Shown: positions 46,352 to 56,157, counted from the first letter of the stretch. The stretch: DNA of 64,000 nucleotides from Proteiniphilum saccharofermentans (GCF_900095135.1 NZ_LT605205.1:2976001-3040000), one strand, 5' to 3'. Notes: generated from the letters alone by a model not told the origin. Program-made: numbers and translations.

Positions 46352-47398
46352 TTATGAGATGCGAATAGATTTCCCTATACGCAACGTAGTTTTTGGGGTG
46401 ATATTATTCAGCGAACAAATTTTACTCACAGAAATCCCGTAACGTTTGGCAATAGCTCCCAGGGTATCCCCTTTCTGTATCCTGTGATAATTCACTTCAC
46501 CAGAGACATATTTGTTTGTATTTGTATTATTAGCCGGCTCCCTGTAATTTGAAGTGCTACTGTTGTTCGTGTTACCCGTGTTGCTGTTCACAATCACCCT
46601 ACTGCTGTTGGATGTCTTCCTGTAACTTGAATTAGTCACCAAATACTCCTCCTTATGGGGTACTTTTTTCTGGAAGTCGATAATAAAATTGGGATTAATC
46701 GGTTTACCCAGGAAGCGGGTCTCAAAATGCAGGTGCGATCCGAATGAACGTCCCGTATTACCTGCCAGTCCGATTGGTTGTCCCGATTTGACAAAATCAT
46801 TTTCATCCACGAGGAATTTGGAAAGATGTCCGTAAACGGTTTCCAGCCCGTTCAAATGGCGTATCACAAGATAATACCCATATCCTCTCCGCTCATATTG
46901 CTTTACCCTTATTTTACCATCGAACGCGGCATAGATAGTATCCCCGGTTTGCGCTTTCAGGTCAACACCGTAATGGTAACGGCGGCTGCCTCTCCGCCCG
47001 AAATTGGATGTCATATACCCATCCACCGGCATGGTAAAATTCTCCAGATCCACGATAAACGTATCCGGCGCATTTTTCAGGTCACCATACGTATTGACAT
47101 ACCTGTTTCCCCACATCCCACCATAAATATCGTCGGCAGGAATGGCATCGGGATCAAACTCGAACCGGTCCTCTTCCACTTCATCCAAGACAGACAAATC
47201 CAGCTTGAGCTTTAGCCCATCGGCAAAAAGCCCCTGCTGTTCACTCAAGGTGGAACTATGTAATTGTTTGTATGTGAGGTCTGGCCTGGTATTTCCGTTT
47301 GATTCCGGAGACAATTGTGAAAATGAGTTCAATGTAACGAACATCAAGCTCGCAGACAGTAATACGCCTGCTTTTGCTAAAAAATGATTTCTCTCCAT
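46352..47398 (-). CDS. M23 peptidoglycan endopeptidase with C-terminal LysM domain
   Basis: A 348-residue exported protein. The signal peptide (LLSASLMFVTLNSFSQ) precedes an M23 LytM domain (about 120-240: GYMTSNFGRRGSRRYHYGVDLKA with zinc His and Asp; GNTGRSFGSHLHFETRFLG with the HxH pair). An Asn/Thr/Ser-rich linker (about 250-298) and one LysM domain (VNYHRIQKGDTLGAIAKRYG) follow. It would cut peptide cross-links in the wall. ndk lies 49 bases upstream. Confidence 0.93.
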   Translation of the reverse strand: MERNHFLAKAGVLLSASLMFVTLNSFSQLSPESNGNTRPDLTYKQLHSSTLSEQQGLFADGLKLKLDLSVLDEVEEDRFEFDPDAIPADDIYGGMWGNRYVNTYGDLKNAPDTFIVDLENFTMPVDGYMTSNFGRRGSRRYHYGVDLKAQTGDTIYAAFDGKIRVKQYERRGYGYYLVIRHLNGLETVYGHLSKFLVDENDFVKSGQPIGLAGNTGRSFGSHLHFETRFLGKPINPNFIIDFQKKVPHKEEYLVTNSSYRKTSNSSRVIVNSNTGNTNNSSTSNYREPANNTNTNKYVSGEVNYHRIQKGDTLGAIAKRYGISVSKICSLNNITPKTTLRIGKSIRIS

Positions 47399-47447
47399 TG
47401 TTATTTCACTGAATTTTTTGATAATCCATAAAAAACACTTTTGTCAC

Positions 47448-47909
47448 TTATATCTCATCATTCGCATACAGATACGGGAGGAGATGGTGAGAGTAATTAA
47501 AGATCTCATTTTCTGAAAAGAAGCGTTTCAATTCGGCTTCTGCCGATTGCGGAGAGTCGGAAGCATGTATGATATTTTCCTGTACACTCATACTGTAATC
47601 ACCCCTTATAGTACCGGGCTGCGCATCCCTTCCATTTGTAACGCCCGCCAATTTCCTAACTACGTTTATCACGTCCAACCCTTTGAGTGCCATCACAACT
47701 ACCGGACTCACACGCATAGCGTCCTTGATGCGACCAAAAAAAGACTTTTCAGCCAAATGGGAATAGTGTTCACTCAAAATCTCATCAGTCAACTCTACCA
47801 TCTTCATGCCGACAATCTGGATTCCCTTCTTTTCGAAACGGGAGATAACTTCCCCCATGATTCCGCGCTGTACAGCAGATGGTTTCAGAATTACTAATGT
47901 AATTTCCAT
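47448..47909 (-). CDS. ndk: Nucleoside diphosphate kinase
   Basis: A 153-residue enzyme moving the gamma-phosphate between nucleoside triphosphates and diphosphates through a phospho-His. Motifs are LVILKPSAVQRGIMGEVISRFE, the catalytic His in NIIHASDSPQSAEAEL and FGRIKDAMRVSPVVVMALKG. The N-terminus METLVI-type opening fits the family. Confidence 0.96.
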   Translation of the reverse strand: MEITLVILKPSAVQRGIMGEVISRFEKKGIQIVGMKMVELTDEILSEHYSHLAEKSFFGRIKDAMRVSPVVVMALKGLDVINVVRKLAGVTNGRDAQPGTIRGDYSMSVQENIIHASDSPQSAEAELKRFFSENEIFNYSHHLLPYLYANDEI

Positions 47910-48402
47910 GAATAAAAAAAATGATAAACTATAATGAAAACGACCTTTTAATTACTGATTTTTTTCTTTAAATCATCTCCAAAGTAAACTTTTTATTATT
48001 TCCCATCCAAATAATCAACTCACTTTTTTGAGGATATTTTCCACGACAGAAACAAAAGACAAGCATATCAAACAGATTTACAACAACTTACACCAAAACA
48101 TGTTTTATAACATATTTTACTGATATTAAGCACAATAGACAATTATTAACCATTATACTATCCCTCTATCGCCTCAATATAAAATCTACCGGGTAAAACA
48201 AGAAAAAGCAGCTAAAACCAAATTTTTCTTGAGCCGAAACTCTTTATTTTGCTTTTTTTAATACGGTTACGGCAAAATGCAGTTTCAATCGACAATAGGA
48301 ATTAAGAGATTTAAGTATCTTTGCCCAAAATTGTGCAATCAACCAGCATGATTCGGGTTATACATTGAAACTATACATCAATCACCAAAAGAAAGAATAA
48401 CG
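47910..48402. other. 490-base AT-rich gap between divergent ndk and the DUF2723 gene
   Basis: No gene or RNA is recognised. TATCTTTG at 48316-48323 is a candidate -7 box for the plus-strand gene, giving a leader of about 75 bases, without a good -33 box. The ndk side has TTACTTTG near 47990 on the minus strand, one base off consensus. The middle part holds nothing I can name, although its length is large for this compact region. Confidence 0.5.
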
Positions 48403-51400
48403 ATGAGGTACAAGCTTATCAATAATATTACAGGTTGGATTGTATTTGCTGTCGCAGCAGTGGTTTATCTACTGACTATTGAGCCCACGGCAAGTTTCTG
48501 GGACTGTGGTGAATTCATCACCCAGGCCTATAAACTGGAAGTGGGGCATCCCCCCGGCGCACCTATTTTCATGTTGGTGGGCAATCTCTTCACACAGTTA
48601 GCACAGGATCCGTCGCAGGTAGCAAAGATGGTCAACGTCATGTCGGCATTGATGAGCGCATTCACCATCCTGTTCCTTTTCTGGACCATCACCCATCTGA
48701 CCCGTAAATTGATTATGGTAAAGGAGGGTAACGAACACAGTACAGGGCAAACGATCGCGGTGATCGGCAGCGGAATCGTAGGCGCGCTGGTCTACACTTT
48801 TTCCGACACGTTCTGGTTCTCGGCCGTGGAAGGTGAAGTATACGCCTTCTCATCCATGCTCACCGCCCTGGTATTCTGGCTGATCCTCAAATGGGAGGAT
48901 AATGCCGATAAGCCCCATTCCGACAAGTGGATCGTGCTGATCGCCTATGTCATGGGGTTATCTATCGGAGTGCACCTGCTCAACCTGTTGTGTATCCCGG
49001 CTATCGTACTGGTCTACTACTTCAAGAAGAATGAGGCTCCCGACTGGAAAGGCGGCATCAAGGCCCTTCTGTTGTCCTTCGGGCTGATCGTTATATTAAT
49101 GTGGGGGATTATCCCCGGATTCACCAAAGTGGGCGGCTGGTTCGAACTCTTTTTTGTGAACTCGCTGGGATTTTCTTACCATACCGGTGTATTGGTTTAC
49201 CTTGTCCTTCTGATAGGCATCATCGTATGGTCGCTTTATGAGACATTATCTCCCAAAGGGACCGAAAAGAGAGCCCGCATCTCTTTCTTCCTTAGCATGG
49301 GCATGACCGGAATCCTCTTTATAGGTAGCAGTGCATGGTTATGGATGCTGCTCATTGCTGCAGGTGCTTATTTTGCTTTCAGATACAAAAAATTAGAGGT
49401 TAAATTCATCAATCTGGCCGTTACCTGCCTAATGGTGATACTGATAGGATTCTCGGCGTATGCTTTAATCCCTATCCGGTCGAACGCTAATCCTCCTCTC
49501 GACCTGAATAAACCGGAGGATATCTTCTCCCTGGGGAGCTTCCTCAACCGTGAGCAGTACGGGCAAACACCCCTTATTCACGGTACGACCTATGCTTCTC
49601 AACTGGAACGGAATGCCGACGGGTCATTGGTCAAGAAAGGAGAGAAAATCACCTACCAACAAGTAGTAAAAACTTCACCTGAACAGAAAGACCGGTATGA
49701 AAAAGTAGTACTGCCCAACTATGGATATACCAATACCATGCTGTTCACCAGGATGCACTCCCAACCCAACAATCCATCCTTCAGGAATCATAGCCTCGGT
49801 TATGAACAGTGGGGCGGCGTGACCGACCTGAACCAAAAGCCTACCTTCTGGCAGAACCTGAAATTCTTCTTCAGCTACCAGGTCAACCACATGTACTGGC
49901 GCTACTTCATGTGGAATTTCTCAGGCAGGCAAAATGATATCCAGGGGCACGGTGAAATCACAGCGGGGAACTGGATCACCGGAATTCCCTTCTTCGACGA
50001 GCATGTGCTGGGCCTGGGGCCGCAGGACAATATCGCACCCGACATCGTCGACAACAAGGGACACAATAAATATTATATGCTTCCGCTTTTGCTCGGTATC
50101 ATCGGTATCCTTTACCAGTTACAACTGAAGGAAAGAGGAAAACAGAGTTTTACCGTGGTCTTTATGCTCTTCTTTATGACGGGGCTGGCCATCATCCTTT
50201 ACCTGAACCAGACACCATATGAACCGAGAGAGCGCGACTATGCCTATGCAGGCTCTTTCTATGCCTTCACCATCTGGGTGGGGATGGGGGTGGCAGGCAT
50301 CAGCTACTTCTTAAGGAAATATATAAAGAGCACCGCCGCCGCCACAGCCCTGGCTACCGTGGCTACACTCTGTGTGCCCATCCAGATGGCATCGCAGAAC
50401 TGGGACGACCACGACCGTTCAGGCAGGACACTGGCAAGGGATACCGGGATGAATTACCTGAGCTGTGTGGGTGAGAACGCCATTCTTTTCACCAATGGCG
50501 ATAACGACACCTACCCGCTCTGGTACGTGCAGGAAACCGAAGGATTCCGTACCGACGTGCGGGTCACCAACCTCAGCTTCCTCCAGACGGAATGGTATGT
50601 GGACCAACTATTACGCCAGGCGTATGAGTCCGAACCGCTACCCATCCGGTGGACCCAACCCCAGTATGCAGGAAAGGCAGGAAGTGCGGCATATATCATC
50701 ACCAAAAAGGAAATAGAAGATGTGCTCCGGCATAACAACGTTCCTCCCGTCTCTTTCGGGTCGTACTACGATGTGACCGCTTTTAAGGACACCCTTTCAC
50801 TGTCACAGATCATGGAGAATTTGCGGACAGGACAGAATACGCGTCCGGCCAATCCGTTCAATACGGGTGATATGCCTATTATCCCGGGGAATGTGCTGGC
50901 ACTCGACGTGGATACCGCACGGGTAGACTGGAAAAGCCTCGCCGCAAAACCGTCCCACAAGATGTATATCGATATGACAGATAAGTCGGCGGTATATTTC
51001 AATGAGCAGATGATCCTTGAAATGCTCGATAACATTAACGCTGGCGGCTGGGAACGACCCATCCACTTTGCAACTACCATCACCCCATCCTTATATATGA
51101 ACCTGCAAAACCGCAGTTTCTCGCTCAACGGCCTTACCTACCAGGTGGTACCCGGGACCCCGCTATACAACGGGGTAAACATAGAAGCGGCTTACGACAA
51201 CATGGTGAACAAATTCAGGTGGGGAGGGCTTGAAAAGAATCCGGACATTTATTTAGATGAAACCAGCCGGAGAATGCTTTCCACCTACCGTCTCTACTTC
51301 ACTCAACTTGTGGATGCGTTGATCAGTGCGGGTGAAAAAGAAAAAGCCCTTACGGCATTGGATAAAGTCACCACGATGATACCTTCATCGGCCGTGGCTT

Positions 51401-51870
51401 ACGGTACCGACGGACTGCTCTTCGCCAGGGCATATTACCGCCTGGGTGAAAAAGAAAAAGCCGAGGCGCTTATTAACGATATCAGCGACAGGGTGAACAG
51501 GAACCTCGATTGGTTCGTACGGTTAGACCCCGTACAACTATCGAATTCACTTTCCGATCTGATATACAACAATATCAATCCTATGATGCTGATTTCAAGT
51601 ATTTATCAACAACATAACAAGGAGAAATACAGAATACTGGTCGACGACCTGTTGCAACGTGCGCAAACATTCTATAAGCTGGGTGTACCCTACGCAGGGG
51701 ATACCCTCCTGAAAGAAATCACCGACGGTTCGGTACGCGGGTATTATTCCACCGCTGCCGACGATACTGTACACCGCGCTGCGGAAGAGGAGACAATGCA
51801 AAAAGCTCTCAATATGATGCAACAATTTAGTCCCCGTTTGCTGGAGCAATATCAGCAGTCGGCCCAGTAA
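48403..51870 (+). CDS. DUF2723 integral membrane protein (TMEM260/O-mannosyltransferase-like)
   Basis: A 1155-residue protein. The N-terminal 400 residues hold about ten membrane helices with family landmarks TIEPTASFWDCGEFITQAYKLEVGHPPGAPIF in outline (acidic loop after TM1 as in GT-C glycosyltransferases). More helices around 560-665 carry TPYEPRERDYAYAGSFYAF. A soluble C-terminal half has TPR-like segments (KEKALTALDKVTTMIPSS). The human relative TMEM260 is a protein O-mannosyltransferase, so a protein O-glycosylation role in the envelope is plausible but inferred. Confidence 0.88.
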   Translation: MRYKLINNITGWIVFAVAAVVYLLTIEPTASFWDCGEFITQAYKLEVGHPPGAPIFMLVGNLFTQLAQDPSQVAKMVNVMSALMSAFTILFLFWTITHLTRKLIMVKEGNEHSTGQTIAVIGSGIVGALVYTFSDTFWFSAVEGEVYAFSSMLTALVFWLILKWEDNADKPHSDKWIVLIAYVMGLSIGVHLLNLLCIPAIVLVYYFKKNEAPDWKGGIKALLLSFGLIVILMWGIIPGFTKVGGWFELFFVNSLGFSYHTGVLVYLVLLIGIIVWSLYETLSPKGTEKRARISFFLSMGMTGILFIGSSAWLWMLLIAAGAYFAFRYKKLEVKFINLAVTCLMVILIGFSAYALIPIRSNANPPLDLNKPEDIFSLGSFLNREQYGQTPLIHGTTYASQLERNADGSLVKKGEKITYQQVVKTSPEQKDRYEKVVLPNYGYTNTMLFTRMHSQPNNPSFRNHSLGYEQWGGVTDLNQKPTFWQNLKFFFSYQVNHMYWRYFMWNFSGRQNDIQGHGEITAGNWITGIPFFDEHVLGLGPQDNIAPDIVDNKGHNKYYMLPLLLGIIGILYQLQLKERGKQSFTVVFMLFFMTGLAIILYLNQTPYEPRERDYAYAGSFYAFTIWVGMGVAGISYFLRKYIKSTAAATALATVATLCVPIQMASQNWDDHDRSGRTLARDTGMNYLSCVGENAILFTNGDNDTYPLWYVQETEGFRTDVRVTNLSFLQTEWYVDQLLRQAYESEPLPIRWTQPQYAGKAGSAAYIITKKEIEDVLRHNNVPPVSFGSYYDVTAFKDTLSLSQIMENLRTGQNTRPANPFNTGDMPIIPGNVLALDVDTARVDWKSLAAKPSHKMYIDMTDKSAVYFNEQMILEMLDNINAGGWERPIHFATTITPSLYMNLQNRSFSLNGLTYQVVPGTPLYNGVNIEAAYDNMVNKFRWGGLEKNPDIYLDETSRRMLSTYRLYFTQLVDALISAGEKEKALTALDKVTTMIPSSAVAYGTDGLLFARAYYRLGEKEKAEALINDISDRVNRNLDWFVRLDPVQLSNSLSDLIYNNINPMMLISSIYQQHNKEKYRILVDDLLQRAQTFYKLGVPYAGDTLLKEITDGSVRGYYSTAADDTVHRAAEEETMQKALNMMQQFSPRLLEQYQQSAQ

Positions 51871-51936
51871 TGGCATATAAATACGGTCGTGAGTCGACTC
51901 ATAGCCGTATCTCTTTTCATCATACACCCACATTCC

Positions 51937-52593
51937 ATGCTAATTGAGCAACCACCACATTTATACAGGCTTCTTTTTCCGGAAGCCCGCTGGCGGATAA
52001 GCATCCCCGGTCAAAAAACGGTCTATCTTACTTTTGATGATGGCCCTATACCCGAGGTGACCCCTTGGGTACTGGACCTATTGGATCATTACGATATAAA
52101 AGCCACATTCTTCTGTGTAGGAGATAACGTACGGAAATATCCCAGCCTTTACAGGCAACTCCTTATAAGGGGCCACCTGACAGGCAATCATACCTTTAAC
52201 CATGTACAAGGCTGGAAAAACAGCACATCCTTTCTGTTGAAGAATACCAACAAGGCAGCGGAACTGATCGATTCATCGCTTTTTCGTCCTCCACACGGAC
52301 ATATGCGTGTACCGCAGAATCTGGCGCTGCGGGATGCAGGCTACAAAGTGATAATGTGGGATGTGGTGACAAGGGATTACAGTCGCTTTATGAATCCGGC
52401 ACAGGTATTGGAAAACGTGAAAAAATACACGCGAGACGGCTCCATCATCGTATTCCACGATTCCCTGAAAGCAGAGAAAAACCTGAAGTACGCCCTTCCG
52501 CATGCCATCGAATGGTTGCAGCAAGAGGGATATACATTTGAATTGATCCCGACGGGAAATTCCATACCCGCCAGCCGGGTCACAGGTATTTAA
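51937..52593 (+). CDS. Polysaccharide deacetylase family protein (CE4/NodB)
   Basis: About 218 residues from the ATG at 51937; a GTG at 51889 would add 16 residues without a clear signal. NodB motifs are LTFDDGPIPEVTPWV (motif 1, two Asp), GNHTFNH (motif 2, zinc His), SSLFRPPHGHMR (motif 3), WDVVTRDY (motif 4) and IIVFHDSLKA (motif 5). It would remove N-acetyl groups from a glycan such as peptidoglycan or a surface polysaccharide. It follows the DUF2723 gene by about 65 bases. Confidence 0.92.
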   Translation: MLIEQPPHLYRLLFPEARWRISIPGQKTVYLTFDDGPIPEVTPWVLDLLDHYDIKATFFCVGDNVRKYPSLYRQLLIRGHLTGNHTFNHVQGWKNSTSFLLKNTNKAAELIDSSLFRPPHGHMRVPQNLALRDAGYKVIMWDVVTRDYSRFMNPAQVLENVKKYTRDGSIIVFHDSLKAEKNLKYALPHAIEWLQQEGYTFELIPTGNSIPASRVTGI

Positions 52594-52601
52594 TCTCCTT
52601 T

Positions 52602-53996
52602 TTATTTTTCTGAAAAAATGTTTTTCAGCCAACTTGTCATATCCGATAAAAATTGGGGTGAAATTGTTTGTTCAATTTCCCCATATTCCCGGACTGAGCC
52701 TGTTTCACATTCCTGAAAAAGATGATTCAGGCCAGGGTATGATTTGATTGTATAATTTCTGTTTCCACCTCTTTCCAATGACTCCTCCATTGCCTGTAAG
52801 TTCTGTCGGGCTTCCACTTGTATGTCTTTTTCCCCGTTAGCTGCAAACACCGGGCATTCCACTTTTTCGAGATATTCGGAAGGATTCAATGATATAAAAA
52901 ATCGATACCATGGCGAAAGCATTGCTCCCATATTTCCACTAATATAATGTTCCCTACCATTCGTTCCCCGAAAAGAAACAGGCATAGACTCCCACAATAC
53001 ACCGAACTTGCCACTCAGTTCTTTTTGTTCATCTACGGTACCTCTCCACTCTTTCAGGTCTATATAAATCGTTTCCAGGGTAGCTATGACCTGATCAATT
53101 GTATCCTGCGATATCTGTCCCATCTTCATCAGGTCAGTGTTCTGTTGTTTGAGAAGTTCATTCCCTTCCACACCCGTTCCCGCCATCAACACAATAGCTC
53201 CCACGGTTTTATCATTTGCAGCGACCATTGGTGCAATGATCCCTCCTTCGCTATGCCCGATCAGGGCTATCCGCTTCTTGTCGACATAGACTTGAGATTT
53301 AAGATAATTGAAAGCGACGGTAACATCCGAAGCAAAATCTTCAGTAGTGGCATTTACGTAATCACCATTTGACCGGGCTACACCTCGTTTATCATAGCGT
53401 AAGACCGCAAATCCGTTCCGCGTCAGATGGTCGGCCATCACTAAGAACGGCTTGTGCCCAAAAATGGATTCATCCCGGTCATGCGGCCCGCTCCCCGCTA
53501 TCAGGATTACGGCCGGAAATATGCCCATGGTGTCGGGAGTAGTCAACGTCCCGGCCAGCAGATTTCCGTCAACTTCATTCAGGAAAGTAACATCTTTTGT
53601 CAGATAAGGAAAGGGCGGTTTAGGTTCCTGCGGACGGGACAAGGCGGTTTTTTGGGCCGGTTTTAAAACCAACGGTAATTGTAGTCCGCCCTGACGGAAT
53701 ATACCCTTAATAGAATCGCCCTGGAAAATTCCGGTATAAGAAATCCCCATTCCTGTGGCAGAAATTTCCAGTTGATTACCGGAAAAAACAGTTTTAGACG
53801 TAGCTAATCCAAAAGCACCCTGATCGGGGCTATCCATTTTCGTTTCGTAAATCGTATCGTTTTTCCCGATATGGAAAACAATACTGAGTTTTGTACTTTG
53901 AATATCCAGTTTCCCGGCCCATGAACCTGTTATATCCTGGGCAAAAACAGCACTTGTGATATAAGTGCAAAAGGCTACAATGATAAATTTCTTCAT
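52602..53996 (-). CDS. Exported alpha/beta hydrolase with N-terminal beta-sandwich domain
   Basis: A 464-residue protein with a signal peptide (MKKFIIVAFCTYITSAVFAQ), an N-terminal lipocalin-like domain starting DITGSWAGKLD (about 22-115) and an alpha/beta hydrolase domain. The latter has the oxyanion segment LIAGSGPHDRD, the nucleophile Ser in GHSEGGIIAPM, a likely acid in AANGEKDIQV and the His in GLNHLFQECE. Homologues are annotated as prolyl-oligopeptidase-like or acyl esterases. The gene is convergent with the deacetylase gene, 8 bases between stops. Confidence 0.87.
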   Translation of the reverse strand: MKKFIIVAFCTYITSAVFAQDITGSWAGKLDIQSTKLSIVFHIGKNDTIYETKMDSPDQGAFGLATSKTVFSGNQLEISATGMGISYTGIFQGDSIKGIFRQGGLQLPLVLKPAQKTALSRPQEPKPPFPYLTKDVTFLNEVDGNLLAGTLTTPDTMGIFPAVILIAGSGPHDRDESIFGHKPFLVMADHLTRNGFAVLRYDKRGVARSNGDYVNATTEDFASDVTVAFNYLKSQVYVDKKRIALIGHSEGGIIAPMVAANDKTVGAIVLMAGTGVEGNELLKQQNTDLMKMGQISQDTIDQVIATLETIYIDLKEWRGTVDEQKELSGKFGVLWESMPVSFRGTNGREHYISGNMGAMLSPWYRFFISLNPSEYLEKVECPVFAANGEKDIQVEARQNLQAMEESLERGGNRNYTIKSYPGLNHLFQECETGSVREYGEIEQTISPQFLSDMTSWLKNIFSEK

Positions 53997-54056
53997 ATGG
54001 TTATGTTATTTTTTAGTATATAAATCTTTGATAAATAAAATAGTTGTTGGTCCGAG

Positions 54057-54959
54057 TCATATATCCAAATCAGGCAAGAATTTCCCTTGGTTTAGTGTCT
54101 GGTATAGATCCATTGTCTTCTGTTTATCCTTGAAATTGATATAAATCGGGACACTTTTCCGGCATTTAATCATAACATAGGGTGGAACTCCTTTTTTGAT
54201 AAATAATTTTGAATGACTATCATCTGCTAATTTGAAATTCCCTATCAAAGCCCTTCCAAAAGCATACCCATTTGTCCGGTGGGAGATTGCAGGAATATTG
54301 GAAACCGTGTCTGCCAGTTCTATCTCTGAAAAGGGAATAGTCATGCCGTAAACTCCTTTAATCTTCAACTCATTATCATTCCATTCCGCTCTTGTTTCCT
54401 GAAAGTTAGGGATAAATGTCAATACTACAACTAACAAAAAAATCGCAATCCATATCGGGGTTTCCCTGTTTTTGGTGGAAGTTTCGGTCATATTCCTTAC
54501 AATTTCTTTCCCGGCAATTAACGATTGAATTAATTGGCTGATTTCCTCTGGTTTGTTTGTGCCGATCCTGACGACAGACGACTTGTACTTGAATTGTAGT
54601 TCTATGGCTTTTAAACCAGTCACATTATACAGCCGACCATTAGGAAGAATACGAATACCAATTCCATAATAGGGAGAATTCGTTACAGGCTTGCATGACT
54701 TAATTTCCGAAATTTTATAGGATTTCCGAACCAGTCCGATACCGAATCTGAAAGAAACATTTTCAGCATCTGCTGTTATGGTCAATTTGTAGAAGATCAA
54801 TAAACAAATGAAGAATATCAGGGCAAGAGAAATCTGAATGAAGAACGCGGGATTATTGTTTACGCCTAATCTTAATGCCCATACTGTAAATAATAAAAAT
54901 AACGGTAACATTAACAGCACCGAAAGTGTACCGAATTGTGTAAATTTTTTTGTTTCCAT
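54057..54959 (-). CDS. Membrane protein with PH-like domain, function unknown
   Basis: A 300-residue protein. Two close membrane helices (about 12-30 and 40-60) precede a bacterial PH-like domain (ADAENVSFRFGIGLVRKSYKISEI), a further helix near 170-187 (PIWIAIFLLVVVLTFIP) and a second beta-rich part (ELKIKGVYGMTIPFSEI) resembling a second PH-like unit. It lies 20 bases downstream of the YIP1 gene and forms a unit with it and the DUF2089 gene. I do not recognise a specific function. Confidence 0.7.
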   Translation of the reverse strand: METKKFTQFGTLSVLLMLPLFLLFTVWALRLGVNNNPAFFIQISLALIFFICLLIFYKLTITADAENVSFRFGIGLVRKSYKISEIKSCKPVTNSPYYGIGIRILPNGRLYNVTGLKAIELQFKYKSSVVRIGTNKPEEISQLIQSLIAGKEIVRNMTETSTKNRETPIWIAIFLLVVVLTFIPNFQETRAEWNDNELKIKGVYGMTIPFSEIELADTVSNIPAISHRTNGYAFGRALIGNFKLADDSHSKLFIKKGVPPYVMIKCRKSVPIYINFKDKQKTMDLYQTLNQGKFLPDLDI

Positions 54960-54979
54960 TTATGGTAAATTAACGATGA

Positions 54980-55552
54980 TCAGAATATTTGAAAAATCAG
55001 TACTTTCGAAACCACTTCAGCTACAATTAACCCGATAATGAATCCGATAACCAGTTTTGATCCCTTAGCACCGGTCGACACCTTAAATCCATTATACATC
55101 AAAGCAATAAACCAGACCATCACAGGAATACTGATGACACTGAAAATAATCAAACCGGGATTGTGCATTATAGCCATAGGATTAGCCATAATCTCTTCTG
55201 CAGGGACAGGTGTCACAAATAGACCGAATATGGCAAGCAGGATCAACGGTGACCTGGCAAGCACCATTGTTCCCAAAATATCTACAAAACGCAGACGTTT
55301 GGAGATAATCAGGCCTGCGGTAAACAATATAACTACTACCGACACAACAGCAATTACCAAAAATAAAAATGAGTCTTTTAAACTGAGATATTCAGTTATA
55401 TGGCTATCAATTGCCCCATCAAACGCAACACCTGCATACGTTCCGATTACACCGGTGAGCAAAACAAACAGCATTCCCAAAGCGAAAGCCTGCCAACCGG
55501 CAATTTTAGTAAAAGGGTTAAAGAGTAAGTTCCATGTGAATTTATTTCTCAT
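54980..55552 (-). CDS. YIP1-like integral membrane protein
   Basis: About 190 residues with five membrane helices (WQAFALGMLFVLLTGVIGTY; DSFLFLVIAVVSVVVILFTA; VLARSPLILLAIFGLF; LIIFSVISIPVMVWFIALMY; LVIGFIIGLIVAEVVSKVLI), the pattern of the Yip1/YckC type family. The ATG at 55552 is chosen over a TTG at 55561. It overlaps the upstream DUF2089 frame by 11 bases, so translation is probably coupled. Confidence 0.8.
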   Translation of the reverse strand: MRNKFTWNLLFNPFTKIAGWQAFALGMLFVLLTGVIGTYAGVAFDGAIDSHITEYLSLKDSFLFLVIAVVSVVVILFTAGLIISKRLRFVDILGTMVLARSPLILLAIFGLFVTPVPAEEIMANPMAIMHNPGLIIFSVISIPVMVWFIALMYNGFKVSTGAKGSKLVIGFIIGLIVAEVVSKVLIFQIF

Positions 55553-55805
55553 AGTCGTCAATTTTAGAGATTATATCGTTCAATAAGTTTCTTACAGTGG
55601 GATAACTGAGTGAGAGTTCTTTTGCCATCTCTTTCAGGCTTCCGCTTGATTTTACAAACTTCACTATAAAATCCTGTTCACTTGGCTGTAATTGAGCCAA
55701 CAACGGCAAATCGTACAAACCGGACACTTCCGTGTGGCACGATTCACAAACGAGGCTTTTTACTTTTAGTTGCGCCTGACAACTTGGACATTTAGAAGGT
55801 AACAT
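55542..55805 (-). CDS. DUF2089-like small zinc-ribbon/HTH protein
   Basis: About 87 residues from the ATG at 55805. An N-terminal zinc ribbon has CPSC and CESC pairs (residues about 5-24), and the remainder resembles a sigma-70 region-4-like helix-turn-helix (LPLLAQLQPSEQDFIVKFVKS and LKEMAKELSLSYPTVRNLLND). This is the DUF2089 layout, probably a small DNA- or RNA-polymerase-binding regulator. As the first gene of a three-gene unit with YIP1 and PH-like membrane proteins it likely regulates or responds to them (inference). Confidence 0.8.
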   Translation of the reverse strand: MLPSKCPSCQAQLKVKSLVCESCHTEVSGLYDLPLLAQLQPSEQDFIVKFVKSSGSLKEMAKELSLSYPTVRNLLNDIISKIDDYEK

Positions 55806-56013
55806 ATTCTTTATTTTCTTACAAATATAAAACAAATATTCAATAATATCAAATAAATAATAAATATTATTCAATAAAAAATCAATTTAATTGACCCCAC
55901 TCATCCATCTAACCATTTAGCCACCTAGGCACTTTTACCCCCTTCCCGCTTTCCCACCTCCCCCCATAAAACCATAAACAAAGTTAAAATTTAAAATAAC
56001 ACAGTATTATGTA

Positions 56014-56044
56014 TTGCATAGTACAATGTTTTGGCATACATTTG
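56014..56044 (+). promoter_or_regulatory. Promoter of the complete MacB-type exporter operon
   Basis: TTGC (56014-56017), exactly 19 bases, TACATTTG (56037-56044) fits the Bacteroidota primary promoter. The start near 56051 gives a leader of about 215 bases that contains three 29-bp tandem repeats. The gap before it (55806-56013) shows no gene. Confidence 0.6.
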
Positions 56045-56070
56045 TACCGTTCAATTGCATTGGTCGTTTT

Positions 56071-56157
56071 GAGTCGCCTTCGCTCCTCGATTGTTAATTG
56101 AGTCGCGTTCGCTCCTCGACTGTTAATTGAGTCGCGTTCGCTCCTCGATTTTCAATT
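56071..56157. repeat. Three tandem 29-bp repeats in the exporter leader
   Basis: Units 56071-56099, 56100-56128 and 56129-56157 start GAGTCGCnTTCGCTCCTCG and end near TTAATT, differing at one to three positions. In reverse complement the unit begins AATTAACAATCGAGG and ends CGACTC, sharing its opening with the repeats at 19225-19339 and 43457-43500 but carrying about ten extra bases. Confidence 0.8.

Noticed and set aside
56031-56046. TGGCATACATTTGT as a sigma-54 promoter for the second exporter
   Set aside because: The distance between the two elements is one base short, and the same stretch fits the primary TTGC-N19-TACATTTG promoter exactly.
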